A stretch of DNA of 64,000 nucleotides from Desmodus rotundus (lineage: Eukaryota; Chordata; Mammalia; Chiroptera; Phyllostomidae): the NCBI RefSeq assembly GCF_022682495.2, contig NC_071389.1, forward strand, positions 180,960,556 to 181,024,555. The letters run 5' to 3'. The notes under the pieces were generated by a model. It saw only the letters and a program-made list of their open reading frames with translations, was not told the origin of the DNA and searched no databases. Below, in pieces: positions 1 to 11,804 of the stretch. A program made the translations under genes and the position numbers. Position 1 is the first letter of the stretch. Each line of letters opens with the position of its first letter.

Positions 1-200
1 GCAAATTCTCTTACCACTCTTTCTTGTCTTATCTCCCATTAGCTAACTGTACATGCTTTAACTATCAGTCCATTTAGTGATTTATTTATCTTCACATGCC
101 CAGAACTTCCTGCCTCTATGCCTTCACTTCTTTCTTTACATCTGGAATGCCCTTTGTTCTCATTTCACCTTTCAAAATCTTACTGAGCTTTAAAATGTGG
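1..200. other. Intergenic sequence, nothing recognised
   Basis: No ORF, repeat or RNA gene I can support. Confidence 0.5.
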
Positions 201-700
201 CTGACTATGCATGCAGAAATTCCTCATGTAGGAATTTCTTACTGTGGAAATAATCCTCAGGGTCATGCATAGATAAAGCTTCAGAGATGGTCATTGTAGC
301 ATTGTTAATAAAAAGAAAAATTAGAACCAACCAAAGTAAACATCCAACAATATGGAACTGATTACATAAATTGTGAATATTATAATATGAAATATTGCAC
401 AGTAAACAAAAGCAAAAAAATACAAAAGTATTAATGAATTGAAAGAAATAATAAATCCAAAAACAAAATAACACATTACAGAACCCTCTGTATAGGATGA
501 TTTTATTTAAAATTATATTGTATGTACATTTCTTAAAAAGAGGAAAGTAACATGCTAAACTGTTGATGGTGCTTGTTTCTGGGTAGTAACATTAAGGGAG
601 TGATTTTTATTTTCTTATTTCCATTTGTCCATCCTTTTTTCCCTCTACAATGACCACATATTACTTTATGATAATAAAAAAGGACTTATAATTATTAAAA
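200..700 (+). mobile_element. Old L1 3'-end fragment
   Basis: Sense L1M 3' region: 'caacaatatggaactgattac', 'ttctgggtagtaacattaag', then an AT-rich tail with AATAAAAAAG. 5'-truncated, no ORF2 left. Confidence 0.65.
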
Positions 701-2030
701 AATTATTCTACCCATCCTAGCCAGGCCAGTTCAAATTCCTCCCCTTCCTAAAGCCTTCCCCACCCATCATCCTGGATGAAGGTGCCTGCTGTCCCAGTGA
801 CCTTCCAGCACTGCTTGGAGACTCCTAGCATCCCCTCTGTATGATTATTTAAGAAATCGCTACAGAGCGGGCTGTAGGTGTGGAACCCCTTGTCCGTGGT
901 GTAAGGCTGCAGGCTACTCTCTGCCTTGGGAATACTTATACATCCCATGCACCACAACCCGAGGTAGGAAGCCAGGGTGTGAGGCAGGGTGACTGGAGGC
1001 ACAGTGATTTGGAGGGTCATTTTCTTAAGGGTCCTGGCCCCAAGTCTGGCTGGAGGTGGGGTGTAGTTTGGGAAGGCAGGCTGCTTTCAAAATTCCATTC
1101 CTGTTTTCATGGAACTGGTGGTCTGATTAGGGAGATAAGGCATCGGCCCATCACATATTTATAAAAATATACAAAAATTGCTAAAAGACATCTTGTGAGT
1201 CATTGCCAAATGAATACTACAAAGTCATAGGAGGGAGAGGTCACCACAGGTCACGATAGAGGGGACGTGTGCTGGGCTGTTGCAGCATCGGGCCAACGGT
1301 TAGGCTCAGGCTGCATACATAAATGTGGCTCAGACACTCACGCAGCTCAGGGCTGTTGGGTAACATGTACACTTGCATTTCAAATCATGTGCTTTTCTAT
1401 AAAAGAACTTGATTTAATCCCAGGAAGACCAACAACCTCAGTGGAAATACTCACTCAGAAGAGGCTCCCCAGGCAATTTTCAAATTTACTAATTGGTCAA
1501 TTCCAATTTATGTATAAAATACTTCATTAAAATCACTGGACTTAAACTGTCAAATGGAAAACTTGATGGCTTGGCCTCTGACTTGGGGTTTCCTTAAGAA
1601 GATGGTCTTTGTGGTGACAGTGTGACTCAAGGCCACACCTCCACGGCCTTGTTGGTTTCTGCAGCTCTCTTAGCAGATCAGATCTCAGCTGTATTCATCT
1701 GTGTTCTCCCGTATTTAGAGAAAATAGTCTCCATCCCAGGTAGGGTGTTGTACTGTGCTAAGATAGAAATAGGCAGTGCTGCGGTGTCGTAGCAGATATG
1801 CCAAAATGGGTGCGTAGCCCTGGTCTGAGGTCACTGTTCCCTAACAGGGCAGTCCTGTGACTTACTCTGTGCAATTTCTCCCTGACCACAGTAATGCATG
1901 AGTTTTGCGTTGTTTTCATTTTTAACCTCTGTGCTGAGAGCAGCTGACAGCTTCCTCAGGTGTTGAGCAATTCTTTTTTGGCAGTTTCCACTCTGGGGTG
2001 ACGTGTTGGTATTACATGCCCATTAGACAC
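700..2030. other. Intergenic sequence, mostly unique
   Basis: No gene, RNA or clear repeat recognised across this 1.3 kb; the small open frames show no domain or conserved motif. Confidence 0.5.
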
Positions 2031-2165
2031 CACAGGGAGTTCAACAGGAATTTCTGGAGTGCCGATTTGTGTCATGCTCCATGCCAGGCACTTTGGAAGA
2101 TACAAGGATGAATAAAGCATGGTCCTTGTTCCAAGAGAGCAAACACTAGGAGATAAGACTTAAAT
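2030..2165 (+). mobile_element. L2 fragment
   Basis: 'Ccatgccaggcactttggaag', 'atacaaggatgaataaagca', 'tggtccttgttccaagagag', the standard L2 3' pattern. Confidence 0.7.
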
Positions 2166-2424
2166 GGGAAGATGCAAGACGAGCGTCACCAGAAACATCC
2201 AGGCCTGGCTGAAAGGCCGGGAAGTGTTCTCTACTCAGAAAAGTGGGGGACGAGTGAGGGAGGAAGTGAGTCACAGGTTTAGTGGGAAAATACACGGACT
2301 TGGCATTGGATGGAAGTGGGGTCAGGTGTTGGCTGCCTTTTTGTAATGGTGTAATCTTCTGCAAGGACTAAGTCTAAGTCTTGGCATCCAGACTCAGATG
2401 AAGGGTTGTTAGGAGGCGTAGTGG

Positions 2425-2874
2425 GTTAAATGGTGCCCCCTTAAAGGGAGGTCCACATTCTCACCCCTAGAACCTGTGAATGTGATCTTGTTTGGAAGAT
2501 GGGCCTTTGCAGATGTCATTAAGTCAAGGATCTCAAGATGAGATAATCCTACATTACTTAGGTGGGCCCTAAGTTCAATGACAAGAGTCCTTACAAGAGA
2601 CACAGAAGGGAGACACACAGGGTGAAGAGGACAAGACCATGTGAAGACGGAGGCAGAGACTGGAGTGTTGCCACCACAAGCCCAGGAATGTCTAGAGCCA
2701 CCAGAAGCTAGAGGAGGCCAGGAAGCTCTTCCTCTTAGGGGCCCAGGAGGAAGCATGGCCCTGCTGGCACCTTGACTTCAGATTTCTACAGAATCAGGAG
2801 AGAACACTTTTCTGTTATTTTAAGCCACCTGGTTTGTGGAGATTTGTTATAGCAGCCCCAGGAAGCTAATGCAG
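2425..2874 (+). mobile_element. MaLR (MLT1)-type LTR fragment
   Basis: Sense LTR: 'agaacctgtgaatgtgatct', 'gatgtcattaagtcaaggatc', 'catgtgaagacggaggcaga', 'cagccccaggaagctaatgca'. Ancient, no coding capacity. Confidence 0.75.
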
Positions 2875-3489
2875 GAAGGTCGAGTGGAAAAATGTATAGG
2901 AAGCAGATGACCAAATCTTTCTCTGCAGGATAGGGGAGGGTCCTGAAAAGGTGAATAGCAGAGAGGACTGAGAGGAGAGGGAAGGCATTTCAGACAGTGG
3001 AGCCAAGGCAGCTGAGCACAGGAGGTGTCTGGGAAGCGACACCAGTGGGTGATGGGCAGCCATTCTGGGGTGCATGGCGGTGTCAGGGTGAGCATGTGAA
3101 CCACAGGGGCCCAGGAGGTAGTTAAGTGCGTGGACTATTGGGTGTGAGTCTCAAGAAGATGAGGCGCTGGTAATGGAAGAGGTAGGGCTCCTGGCTCACC
3201 CTGCTGCCTTCCTCTGGTGGTGTTCCTGCACTTGGGCTGCGCCTGCTTGGTGCTCACGATGGAGCTGAAGCAGAGGCCTGGGCAGCCAGAGGCTGCTGGA
3301 ACCAGAGGTCCTGCCAACAGGGCCTGGAAGTTGCTAAACTTGAAAGGAGTCATGTGCGCTTGGGAAAGAGGAAGCAGCAAGAGGGTGGACCAAAGATCGG
3401 AGATCTTCGGTTTTGTTTTCTGAGTCCTCCATAACCCCCTAGATTCTGTGTCATCCTGCCCGTGAAGAAGGTTAGGTTTAATTTAATTT
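2875..3489. other. Intergenic, weak L2-like sequence then unique
   Basis: Reads like degraded L2 ('gaaggcatttcagacagtgg', 'aggaggtgtctgggaagcga') to about 3120, then unique sequence. No gene. Confidence 0.4.
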
Positions 3490-3840
3490 AAAGAAAACAA
3501 AGTGATGTGACAAAATTGGCAAATGCAGGTTTATAGACTATGATTCACGTTCAGATTTGAAGATAAATGTTTAAAACTTTTATAATATCTTTGGAAGGCT
3601 ACCGAAGAAACTGGTAACAGTATTGCCTCTGAGAAGGAAACTAAGGGGCTGGGAGGGTGGCCAGCTGCCCCAGTTGCCGAGAACTGTCCCAGTTTTAGTA
3701 ATGAAAATCCCATGTCCCCAAAAGTCCTTCAGTTCAGGGCAAACTGGGACAGTGGTTATTCACCTGGGCGGAAGGGAGATCGACTTTTCACTGTGAATCC
3801 TTTCCTTCACTTTGTGTTTCGTGCTTTTATTTTGCACCTG
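3490..3840 (+). mobile_element. Old L1 3'-end fragment
   Basis: 'Gaagaaactggtaacagtatt', 'gcctctgagaaggaaactaa', 'gacttttcactgtgaatcct' are successive L1M 3' UTR blocks, sense orientation. Internal gap filled by other sequence around 3655-3760. Confidence 0.7.
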
Positions 3841-3934
3841 TGTCTCCTAACCCCCACCCCCCGTCCCTAAAAGAATGTTACACAATTCTCCCAACTCCTA
3901 TACACAAAAAAACAACCCAGAATCAATACAAATT

Positions 3935-4740
3935 AAAGGGCAGAACTGAGAAAAACATTCACATATTATTGTGGGAACTAAAGAATATGATCTTAACCTA
4001 TAAAGAGCTTTTACAAATCAATAGGAAAAGATAAACATCTCTGTTGAAAATAAGCTAAAGACACGAGCAGGAAATTCTCAAAAGAAGAAATAAAAATGGG
4101 CAATATTAGGAAGCCTTCCCCAATAATTAAAAGGACGTATATTAAAACAACAAGCTTATGCCAGTGTTTGCGAATTAAATGATCAAACAATAAAGACATG
4201 ACTGTCATTGTCAGCTCAGGTTGCTATAACAAAACCCCATAGATTGGAACAAAAGACATTTATTTCTCATAGTCCTGGAGGCTGGAAGGCCAATTTCAAA
4301 GTGCTTGCAGATTCAGTTCTTTGGGAGGGTCCGCTTTATGGCTTGTAGACGATTGCCTTCTTCATGTGTCCCCGTGGCCAAGAGAAAACTCAGGTGTCTC
4401 TTCCTCTTCTTACAAGGGAACTACTCCCATCATGGGAGCCCCGCCTCATGACCTCATTTAATCTTAATTACCTCTGAAAGGCCCCCACTCTTAATACTAT
4501 CATGTTGGGTGTTAGAGCTTCAACACATGAATTTTTGTTGAGGGGGGGCACAAACATTCAGTCCACAACAATAAAAAAAATGCTACAGAAGGGAAATTGG
4601 TATAATTCTTGGCAGGATGTATAAAAGTCTTAACAATTTGGGGGCCTTTTGACCCAGCCATTTTTTTTTCTCTTTTGACATCTAGGAATTTGTTTTAAGG
4701 CAACATGCCAGGTCACTGGCTTCTGGACTGTGTCTTTTAA
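3935..4740 (+). mobile_element. Old L1 ORF2/3' fragment interrupted by an LTR
   Basis: Left part to 4205 ('agagcttttacaaatcaatag', 'caggaaattctcaaaagaag', 'attaaaacaacaagcttatg') and right part from 4573 ('gaaattggtataattcttgg', 'ccttttgacccagccatttt') are consecutive parts of one decayed L1M. The reversed LTR between them inserted later. Confidence 0.7.
4206..4572 (-). mobile_element. MLT1-type LTR, antisense, nested in L1
   Basis: 'Caggttgctataacaaaaccc', 'catttatttctcatagtcct', 'ctcatgacctcatttaatct', 'gggtgttagagcttcaacac', ending 'attcagtccacaacaat'. A near-complete reversed LTR. Confidence 0.75.
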
Positions 4741-5582
4741 GTGCAAATTTCAACCATATAGAAAACTAGGGAGGATAATATAAAATATCCATGTCCCAGC
4801 CACTTTGGTCCCATCTTAACATGTTTCCATAGTTGCCTCGTATTTTTGCAATTATTAAATAAATAAAACATACCCAGAGGGGTATAAGCCCCTGGGTACC
4901 ACTCTCTGGATCCCTGCATCTTCCTACCTAGAGAGAGCTCTAGCCTGCATTTAGCAGTTATCGCTGCACGCATGTTTACTTTTCCTGCAATTACACATGT
5001 TTGTAAGCAATAGTTAGTACGGTTTTATTTTACATGATCTTTAAGTTGACATATGCTACCATGCTGTAGAAATCCTCGGATACTTGCTTCAGTTTTTTTG
5101 CTCACCATTATTTTTGGGATTTATCCGTGTTGGTATGCATAGCCTAGATGATTCTTTAACTACTATTTGGGATTTCATAGGATGAATGAGCCCTGACTTG
5201 TTTACTCCTGTGGTTGAAGTGTGTTTAGGTTGTTTACGTGTTTTTGTGAATTCCCTTTGCTGCTACAGCGAACGTTCTGTGCCAGTTGCATTGTGCACGT
5301 GGGGAAGAGCATATTTAAGTTTAATAGCTATTTCCATGTTTTTCTCCAAAGCAATATACCATTTGTCCTGACAACAGCACATGGTTCCAGCAGCCCCACA
5401 TCCTTGCCAATCTGATGGGAAGATAACTGACTGAGGTTTTATTTTGGATTTCCCTGGTGATCAGTGAAGTTGAATGATTTTTCATATGTTTACTGGCCAA
5501 CCGGGGTTTTTCCTTTTCTGTGAACTACCTTTCCATGTCACCTATCTGTGGCCACTGGGTTGTTTGTCCACTTAGAATTCTC
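4740..5582 (-). mobile_element. Old L1 3' region, antisense
   Basis: Antisense L1M pattern, strongly decayed: 'catccttgccaatctgatgg', 'tggatttccctggtgatcag', 'gaatgatttttcatatgttt'. Confidence 0.6.
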
Positions 5583-6157
5583 TAAAAAAATTAGATATAA
5601 CTGACATATAATATTGTATTTGTTTCAGGTGTACAATGTAATGATTTGAATATTTGTATACATAGTGAAATGCTCACCACAGTAAGTCTAGTTAACATTT
5701 ACTATCACACCTAGTTACAAAATTCTTTTTTCTTGTTATGAGAATTTTAAACATTTACTCTCAGCAACTTTTAAATATACAACCCAGTATTAACTGTAGT
5801 CAACATGCTGTAGATTGTATCCATGACTCACTTATTTAGTTTGTACCTTTTATCCAATCTGTCCCATGTATCCATGAGTTCAGTTTTTATTTTACTTTTA
5901 TTTTTAGAGTCCACATGTGAGATCATGTAGCATTTGTCTTTGTCTGACTATTTCACTTAGTATCATGCCATCAAGGTCCATTCATGTTGTTGCAAATGAC
6001 AAGATTTCATTCTTTTTTTTATAGCTGAATAATATTCCATTGTACATATGTACCACATTTTCTTTATTCACTCATTTGTTGATGGACACTTAAGTTGTCT
6101 CCATATCTTGGCTACTGTAAATAATGCTGCAGTGAACATGGGGTGCATTTATCTTTT

Positions 6158-6350
6158 TTTAAAAAAGATTTTATTTATTTATTTTTAGAGAGAGGGGAAG
6201 GGAGGGAGAAAGGAAGAGAAACATCCATCGGTTGCCTCTTGCATGCCCCCAAATGGGGACCTGGCTCACATCCTAGGCGTGTGCCCTGACTGGGGATGGA
6301 ACTGGTGACCCCTCAGTTTGTGGGAAGACACTGAGCTACACCAGTCAGGG
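6158..6350 (-). mobile_element. VES SINE, antisense
   Basis: 'Aaaaaagattttatttattta' tail, 'agagaggggaagggagggag', 'ccctgactggggatggaact' and the 'gctacaccagtcaggg' head. Flanks show similar sequence (GGGTGCATTTATCTTTT, GGGATGCATGTCTTTT), a probable decayed target duplication. Confidence 0.93.
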
Positions 6351-6517
6351 TGGGATGCATGTCTTTTAGAGTTAGTGTTTTTGTTTCCTTCAGGGAGATA
6401 CCCAGAAGTGAAATTGCTGATTCACATGGTAGTTCTATTTTTTAATTTTCTGAGAAACCTCTATTTTATTTTCTACAGTGGCACACCAATTTATGTTCCA
6501 ACAATAGTGCACAAGGG

Positions 6518-6727
6518 GCCTTGGCTGGTATGGCTCAGTGGATTGAGTACCAGCCTGCGAACCAAAAGGTTGCCGGTTCGATTCCCGGTTGGGGCTCGTG
6601 CGTGTGTTGTGGGCTGAGTCTCTGGTGGGGGTTGCATGAGAGGCAGCCACACATTGGTGTTTCTCTCCCCATCTTTTTTTCTCCCTTCCCCTCTCTGTAA
6701 AAATAAATAAAAAAAAAATCTAAAAAA
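6518..6727 (+). mobile_element. VES SINE with intact target-site duplication
   Basis: The only sense-orientation copy and the best preserved: 'ccttggctggtatggctcag' head, B box GGTTCGATTCC, pyrimidine-rich 'tctcccttcccctctctgta' and an A-rich tail. A perfect 15-bp duplication AATAGTGCACAAGGG flanks it (6503-6517, 6728-6742), as expected for a fairly young L1-mobilised SINE. Confidence 0.96.
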
Positions 6728-7649
6728 AATAGTGCACAAGGGTTCCCTATTCTCCACCTCCTCATTAGCACTTATTTTTTGTCGTTTTTTATAATAGCCA
6801 TTTTTGTTTGTTATTGACAATCTTAAATTTTAAATTGTCTGAGCTATTCTTAATCTTTTGTTTCCATATGGATTTTTGATAAAATTACCCAATTTCATGA
6901 AAAACCCTGTTACATTTTATTATTGCATTTGATATGTAGACTAATTTGGGGATAATTGGTAAATTTACAATATTATGACTTAATATGAACACAATGTAAC
7001 TTCCCATTGGGTTTTCTGTAATGTCTTGCAACAAAATTTATGATTTTCTGCATCTAATGTTATGCGAATTTTATTATATTTGTTGTTTTACTAACAGGAC
7101 ACTTTAAAGATTGCATTTTATAATTATACAGAAACACAATAGATTTAAAAAATTAATCCTGTTTTAATGAACTGCTGACTCATAAGATTCTCTTGCATAG
7201 AATTCTCTTATGTAGATTCTTTTACGTAGAATTCTCTGGTATTTCCCTATGTAGACAGGGAAATGACTTCAGGTAATGACTGCTTTTTCCTTTAGAAGCT
7301 GCATACCTTATGTTTTCTTTGCTTTGCTTTTTTCCTGTCCTGGCCTGGACATCTGTTCCAGTGTTGACTAGCAGTGATGATATTGCCCATCTTTGTCTCG
7401 TCCTGGCTTTAGCAGGGAAAGTGGCCTCTATTTCACCCTACTTGTGAAGTTCGCTCTATTTCTCAGGGCAAGGACCTTCCCTTCTCTTTGCAGGTTACTA
7501 AGATATTTTTGTTTGCTTGTTTTCCATAAGTGAATGTTGTTGACATTTACTCAAAGCTTTCTCTGCTTTGCCTTATAATTTAATAATTTTTCTTTATACA
7601 TTTTGAGCTTCTATTATGAAGACCTATAAATCTTTAATTATATCTTCCC

Positions 7650-9450
7650 GGGGCACTCGTCTTTTCATCATCTTTTATCCCGTTTGTGTCTAATACTGAC
7701 TTTTCTCCTATGGTCTGTTTTGTCTGGTAGTGATGTACTCAGCTTTCTCTTGCTGGTCATTTGCCTTTTCCTCTTTTCTCCTTACGTTGTTTGTCTTTAG
7801 GTTTTAAGCCTGTCTCTTGAACATTGCTGAATCGTGTGTCTTTCGAAAGACAACTAATTGGATAATCGCTTACTTTTTATTGCTGTTAACTAATGGTTAG
7901 ATTTTTATTACATTATTTACGCTATTTGTCCTGCTTTCTCCATGTTTTCTCCCAGGTCTACCCAGGTTTCCTTATTTCCTGTTTTCCCCCAATTGTTTGG
8001 AACAGGTACATCCAATTCTGTTCTCTTAGTAGCCTCTCAGAGTTTTACTATGCCTTCTAGCCTCAACCAGTTCCAGAGCGATCCCCTCGTTCTTTCTTCT
8101 GAGCAACACCAGGACCTTAGCACACTTTCACTCCCGTCCTGCCTCCAGTTAGGGGCTATCGCTCTCTGGTGTTTTGGTTCCATCTTCTTTTTTTAACTCT
8201 CCAATTTATCATCATTATCGTTATGTTTATGCAATCTCAGCCTGCTCATGTTTACCCCAGAATTTTTTGTTTACCTCTTCTTTTGGTATTTTCTACGTGG
8301 GTTTAATTTCCCTCTTCCTGAAGTAACTTCTTTAAGGTGCTTTCAGAAAGGACTGTTAATGTTAAACACCCTGTTGTTTTTCCGAAAAAGTGACTTAATT
8401 TCACTAGGTAGAGCAAACGCTACAGTTACCCTCCCACGTCCCTGGGCCCTTCGCTCTTCATGTGTTTGTTGCGGATGACAGTGTCTGCACCTTTGTGCCC
8501 ACGGGCCAGACGTGTTGAGGAGTTAACGCCCGCAGGAGCAGCCCTTGACAGTTAATGACCGGTGCAGGTGTAGAAGCACCGCTGCCCGCTCAACCTAAGA
8601 GTGGGGTGACTCTGAGGCAACTGTCTTACCCCTTTGCCAGACTTTCTTCATGGGATTCAGCTCAGTGACCCATGTGGTGGCTTGCTTAGTAAACATGCTT
8701 CACTGGCTGCTTTCTTTACCCCCTATCGTGTCCCCACTTCCCTGCCAGTGTTTCCTGTTCTCCCGAATAAGTCATCTGCAGGCCTAAAATTCCCACGGCC
8801 TGCTTCCGGGGGCAGTCAAGCTAAGGCACTGCATCTAGTATTATATATATTTTATAGTTATATATATTTACATATTTTATAATTTTATAAAAAATATAAA
8901 ATATAATATATAATCATATATATGTATATAATTTATATATAAATATATGTAATGTAAATATGTAAATATATATATATTTCTCACCACTTCTCTTTGGATT
9001 TCCTCATTTTATCATGTCTCTTAATATGTCTCTCATTTTTTTCATCTCATCTCTTTGAATAATTTCCTTAGTTCTACCTTCCAGCAAACTTTTCTGTAGA
9101 AATGTCTAGTGCTTGTATTTGAATTTTTCAATTAATTTACTATATATCTGCATTTCTAAAAGTTGTTTTTCAAGTCTTCCTGTTCTTTTCTCGTGATGTC
9201 TTCTTATTCTATGTTTTCAAATCCTGCTCTTTATGATAATTTTAAACACTCTTATTTTTTCATCACTATCTGATCAACTTATCTGATGTTCCTGGGGGAT
9301 CTAATCCTGCTTTTGGTTGTGGCTGCTTATTCTTGTTCACGGTGAATTGTTTTCTCAAGTGTTTTAAAATCTTCAATTTTGAATTCATCCTCTAGAGAGC
9401 TTTATCTGTGGGTGTCATATGTGACCTGGGAAGAAACTTTCTCCTTTAAG
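7650..9450 (-). mobile_element. Decayed L1-like sequence with AT-rich tract
   Basis: AT-rich, with blocks resembling antisense L1 ('cctcttcctgaagtaacttc', 'aaaagtgacttaatttcact'). Includes a long TA-rich tract at 8837-8978. Boundaries and subfamily are uncertain; no intact frame. Confidence 0.5.
8837..8978. repeat. AT-rich (TA)n tract
   Basis: About 140 bp of TATATA/ATAAAT/TATTTT sequence with self-complementary stretches, so it could extrude as a cruciform. Low complexity. Confidence 0.9.
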
Positions 9451-9454
9451 ATAG

Positions 9455-10109
<655 letters not shown>

Positions 10110-10110
<1 letters not shown>

Positions 10111-11037
10111 AGATTTGTGCTTGTCTCTTCCAGAAACCCCAGCTACTGACCTCAGACTAACTGCGGTGTCACCATCTCGGCTTGGGAGTTTCTGGGCCAT
10201 GAGGTAATGTCAATGCGAACCTGAAACCTACATGAGTACAAGCCCATGGCTACAAATTCTAGAGAAATTAATTTTCCCACCTCCAAAACAGGTGGAGACA
10301 GACAAGTTCCTTATTTTCTATGTTGTTGGCTGAATTTTTCTCCTAGTCCACCGTTTGGAAGGTGGTTCCCTTCAAGGGTGTCCACTTTTTGCAGGAGTCT
10401 TGTTCCAGGGCTCTTCCTGAGTTGGGCTCAAAGCCTCATTTCCTGTTCTTGCAAGGCTGGGCCTCCGGCCTGGAGGGAACCAAGAATAGCTAACCACATA
10501 GGCCTGCACTGCTTCCTGCTCATTTGGGCCCCTTTTCCTCCTTGATTCTTGGAGATACTCATTATTTTCCTCCCGTTTTAGTGGTGCACTTAAAGATCAT
10601 TTGTCCTATTGAACATAGCATTTCAAGATATCTTGTAGTAGATGAATTTTCAGGTAACCCAGTTTTTAAAAAAGCTGGAAATGGAAATTCTTAAGTATGT
10701 TTTCTGCTATATAATGCCAGTTCTCCCCTTTCTACCATTTCTTTCTTGGGGACGTTCATCTTCCTCTCCTGGGTTGGCAAGGGGAGTGGCGGAGTGTGGA
10801 GGATATGCGTGGGGACATAATGGTCTCCCAAAGTCTTAGGGCAGGTGGCATCACACGAGAAGCAATGAGGTGTGCTTCCTTACCTAACTAAGTCTTAGGC
10901 TGCCTGCTGTCGTGCCTAGATCCCACCATGAGAGTCACCTTCCTCCCCTATTTTATGGGCTGCCTCTTTCTGAAGGAATGAATTTAGCAGATAATGTTGA
11001 AAATTAGGCTCTTGGAAATTGGAGGTTGAGAAGGACT
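10110..11037. other. Intergenic sequence, nothing recognised
   Basis: No gene or clear repeat. Immediately precedes the GT-rich tract upstream of VWF. Confidence 0.5.
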
Positions 11038-11266
11038 GGTGTGTGTGTGTGTGTGTGTCTGTGTGGCACGCGGTGTGTGTAGTGTAGTGTCTGTGTGCAT
11101 GGTGTGTGTGTGTGTGTGGTGAATTTGGTGTGTGTATGTGGTGTGTCTGTGTGTTTTGTGTGTCTGTGTGTGGTGTGGTGTGGTGTAGTATGTGTCTGTG
11201 TAGTGTGTATGGTATGTAATTGGTGTGTGTGTGTGTGGTGTGACAGTGTGTGTGTGTCTAAGATCA
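11038..11266 (+). repeat. GT-rich compound microsatellite upstream of VWF
   Basis: About 230 bp of (GT)n with CT, TAT and GGT interruptions, ending about 540 bp before the inferred VWF start site. It can adopt Z-DNA and is likely length-polymorphic. The human promoter also has a GT repeat, but at about -2.1 kb as I recall. Confidence 0.92.
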
Positions 11267-11699
11267 GGGGCTGAGTGGTGGAAGAATCTTTGGGAGGACT
11301 ATTAGAATTAAACCATCCTGGCCATCATTTCACAAAGGCCTGGACTTATGACGGGGCCCCTCATCTTTGACTTGTCCATTAACCCTGGCCAGGCCCCAAA
11401 CGGACTATTTTTGTCAGAGACCAGGACTGGATCATTCATACCTAACATGGACAGGAAGCATTAGTTCTCTCCTTCCGCCAGATATGGCGGCTAAATTGGC
11501 TCAGGTTGAGGTATTTTCTAAATTTCCCTGAAATCTGGCATTGGAAACTGGATCCCAAAGCTTGTTGATCTGGTTTGGATTTCTGCCTTGCCTGACCAGC
11601 CTGCCCGGTCATTCCATCTGTATGGGGAGAACCAGGGACCGGGTGTTGGGGGGCATGGGGAGGGTAAGGCAGCTCATTATGGCAGCTGCCAAGAGGTCT
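11266..11699 (+). promoter_or_regulatory. VWF: VWF proximal upstream region
   Basis: Non-repetitive sequence between the GT-rich microsatellite and the core promoter. It contains a 16-bp palindrome, CCGCCA-GATA-TGGCGG (11475-11490), followed by an ATTGGC half site. No ORF of note. In human VWF the equivalent interval contains repressor and NF1-like elements; that this stretch does the same here is inference. Confidence 0.5.
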
Positions 11700-11804
11700 C
11701 CCACCAAACTGTTCAAAGCCCTATCAGCTTGGAGGTGTCTCTAATACCATTTCCGTTCATTGTTTCCTCTTGGTCATTAAGAGGAGGCCAGTCCCGTGTG
11801 TGGT
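11700..11804 (+). promoter_or_regulatory. VWF: VWF core promoter
   Basis: This is the stretch just upstream of the inferred start site (about 11805, set by similarity to the start of human exon 1). An AT-rich CATTAA at 11775-11780 lies about 25-30 bp upstream, where the human gene has a weak TATA-like element. Two antisense GGAA cores (TTCC at 11751-11754 and 11764-11767) fall near -54 and -41. They resemble the pair of Ets sites described for the human core promoter. Element positions are read directly; the functional assignment is by analogy. Confidence 0.75.

Larger units (their letters stand above)
5583..7650 (-). mobile_element. Old L1 ORF2/3' region, antisense, carrying two SINEs
   Basis: Antisense L1M: 'gactatttcacttagtatca', 'ataatattccattgtacata', 'gttgatggacacttaagttg', 'ggctactgtaaataatgctg', 'agatacccagaagtgaaatt', and further in 'gcccatctttgtctcgtcct'. 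VES SINEs interrupt it at 6158-6350 and 6518-6727. Confidence 0.8.

Noticed and set aside
6540..6600. tRNA gene in the SINE head
   Set aside because: A and B box remnants belong to the tRNA-derived VES SINE; no complete cloverleaf, and the copies are retrotransposons.
11038..11266. CRISPR array or satellite
   Set aside because: Simple GT microsatellite without unit-spacer structure. No CRISPR-like arrays occur anywhere in the window, as expected in mammalian DNA.
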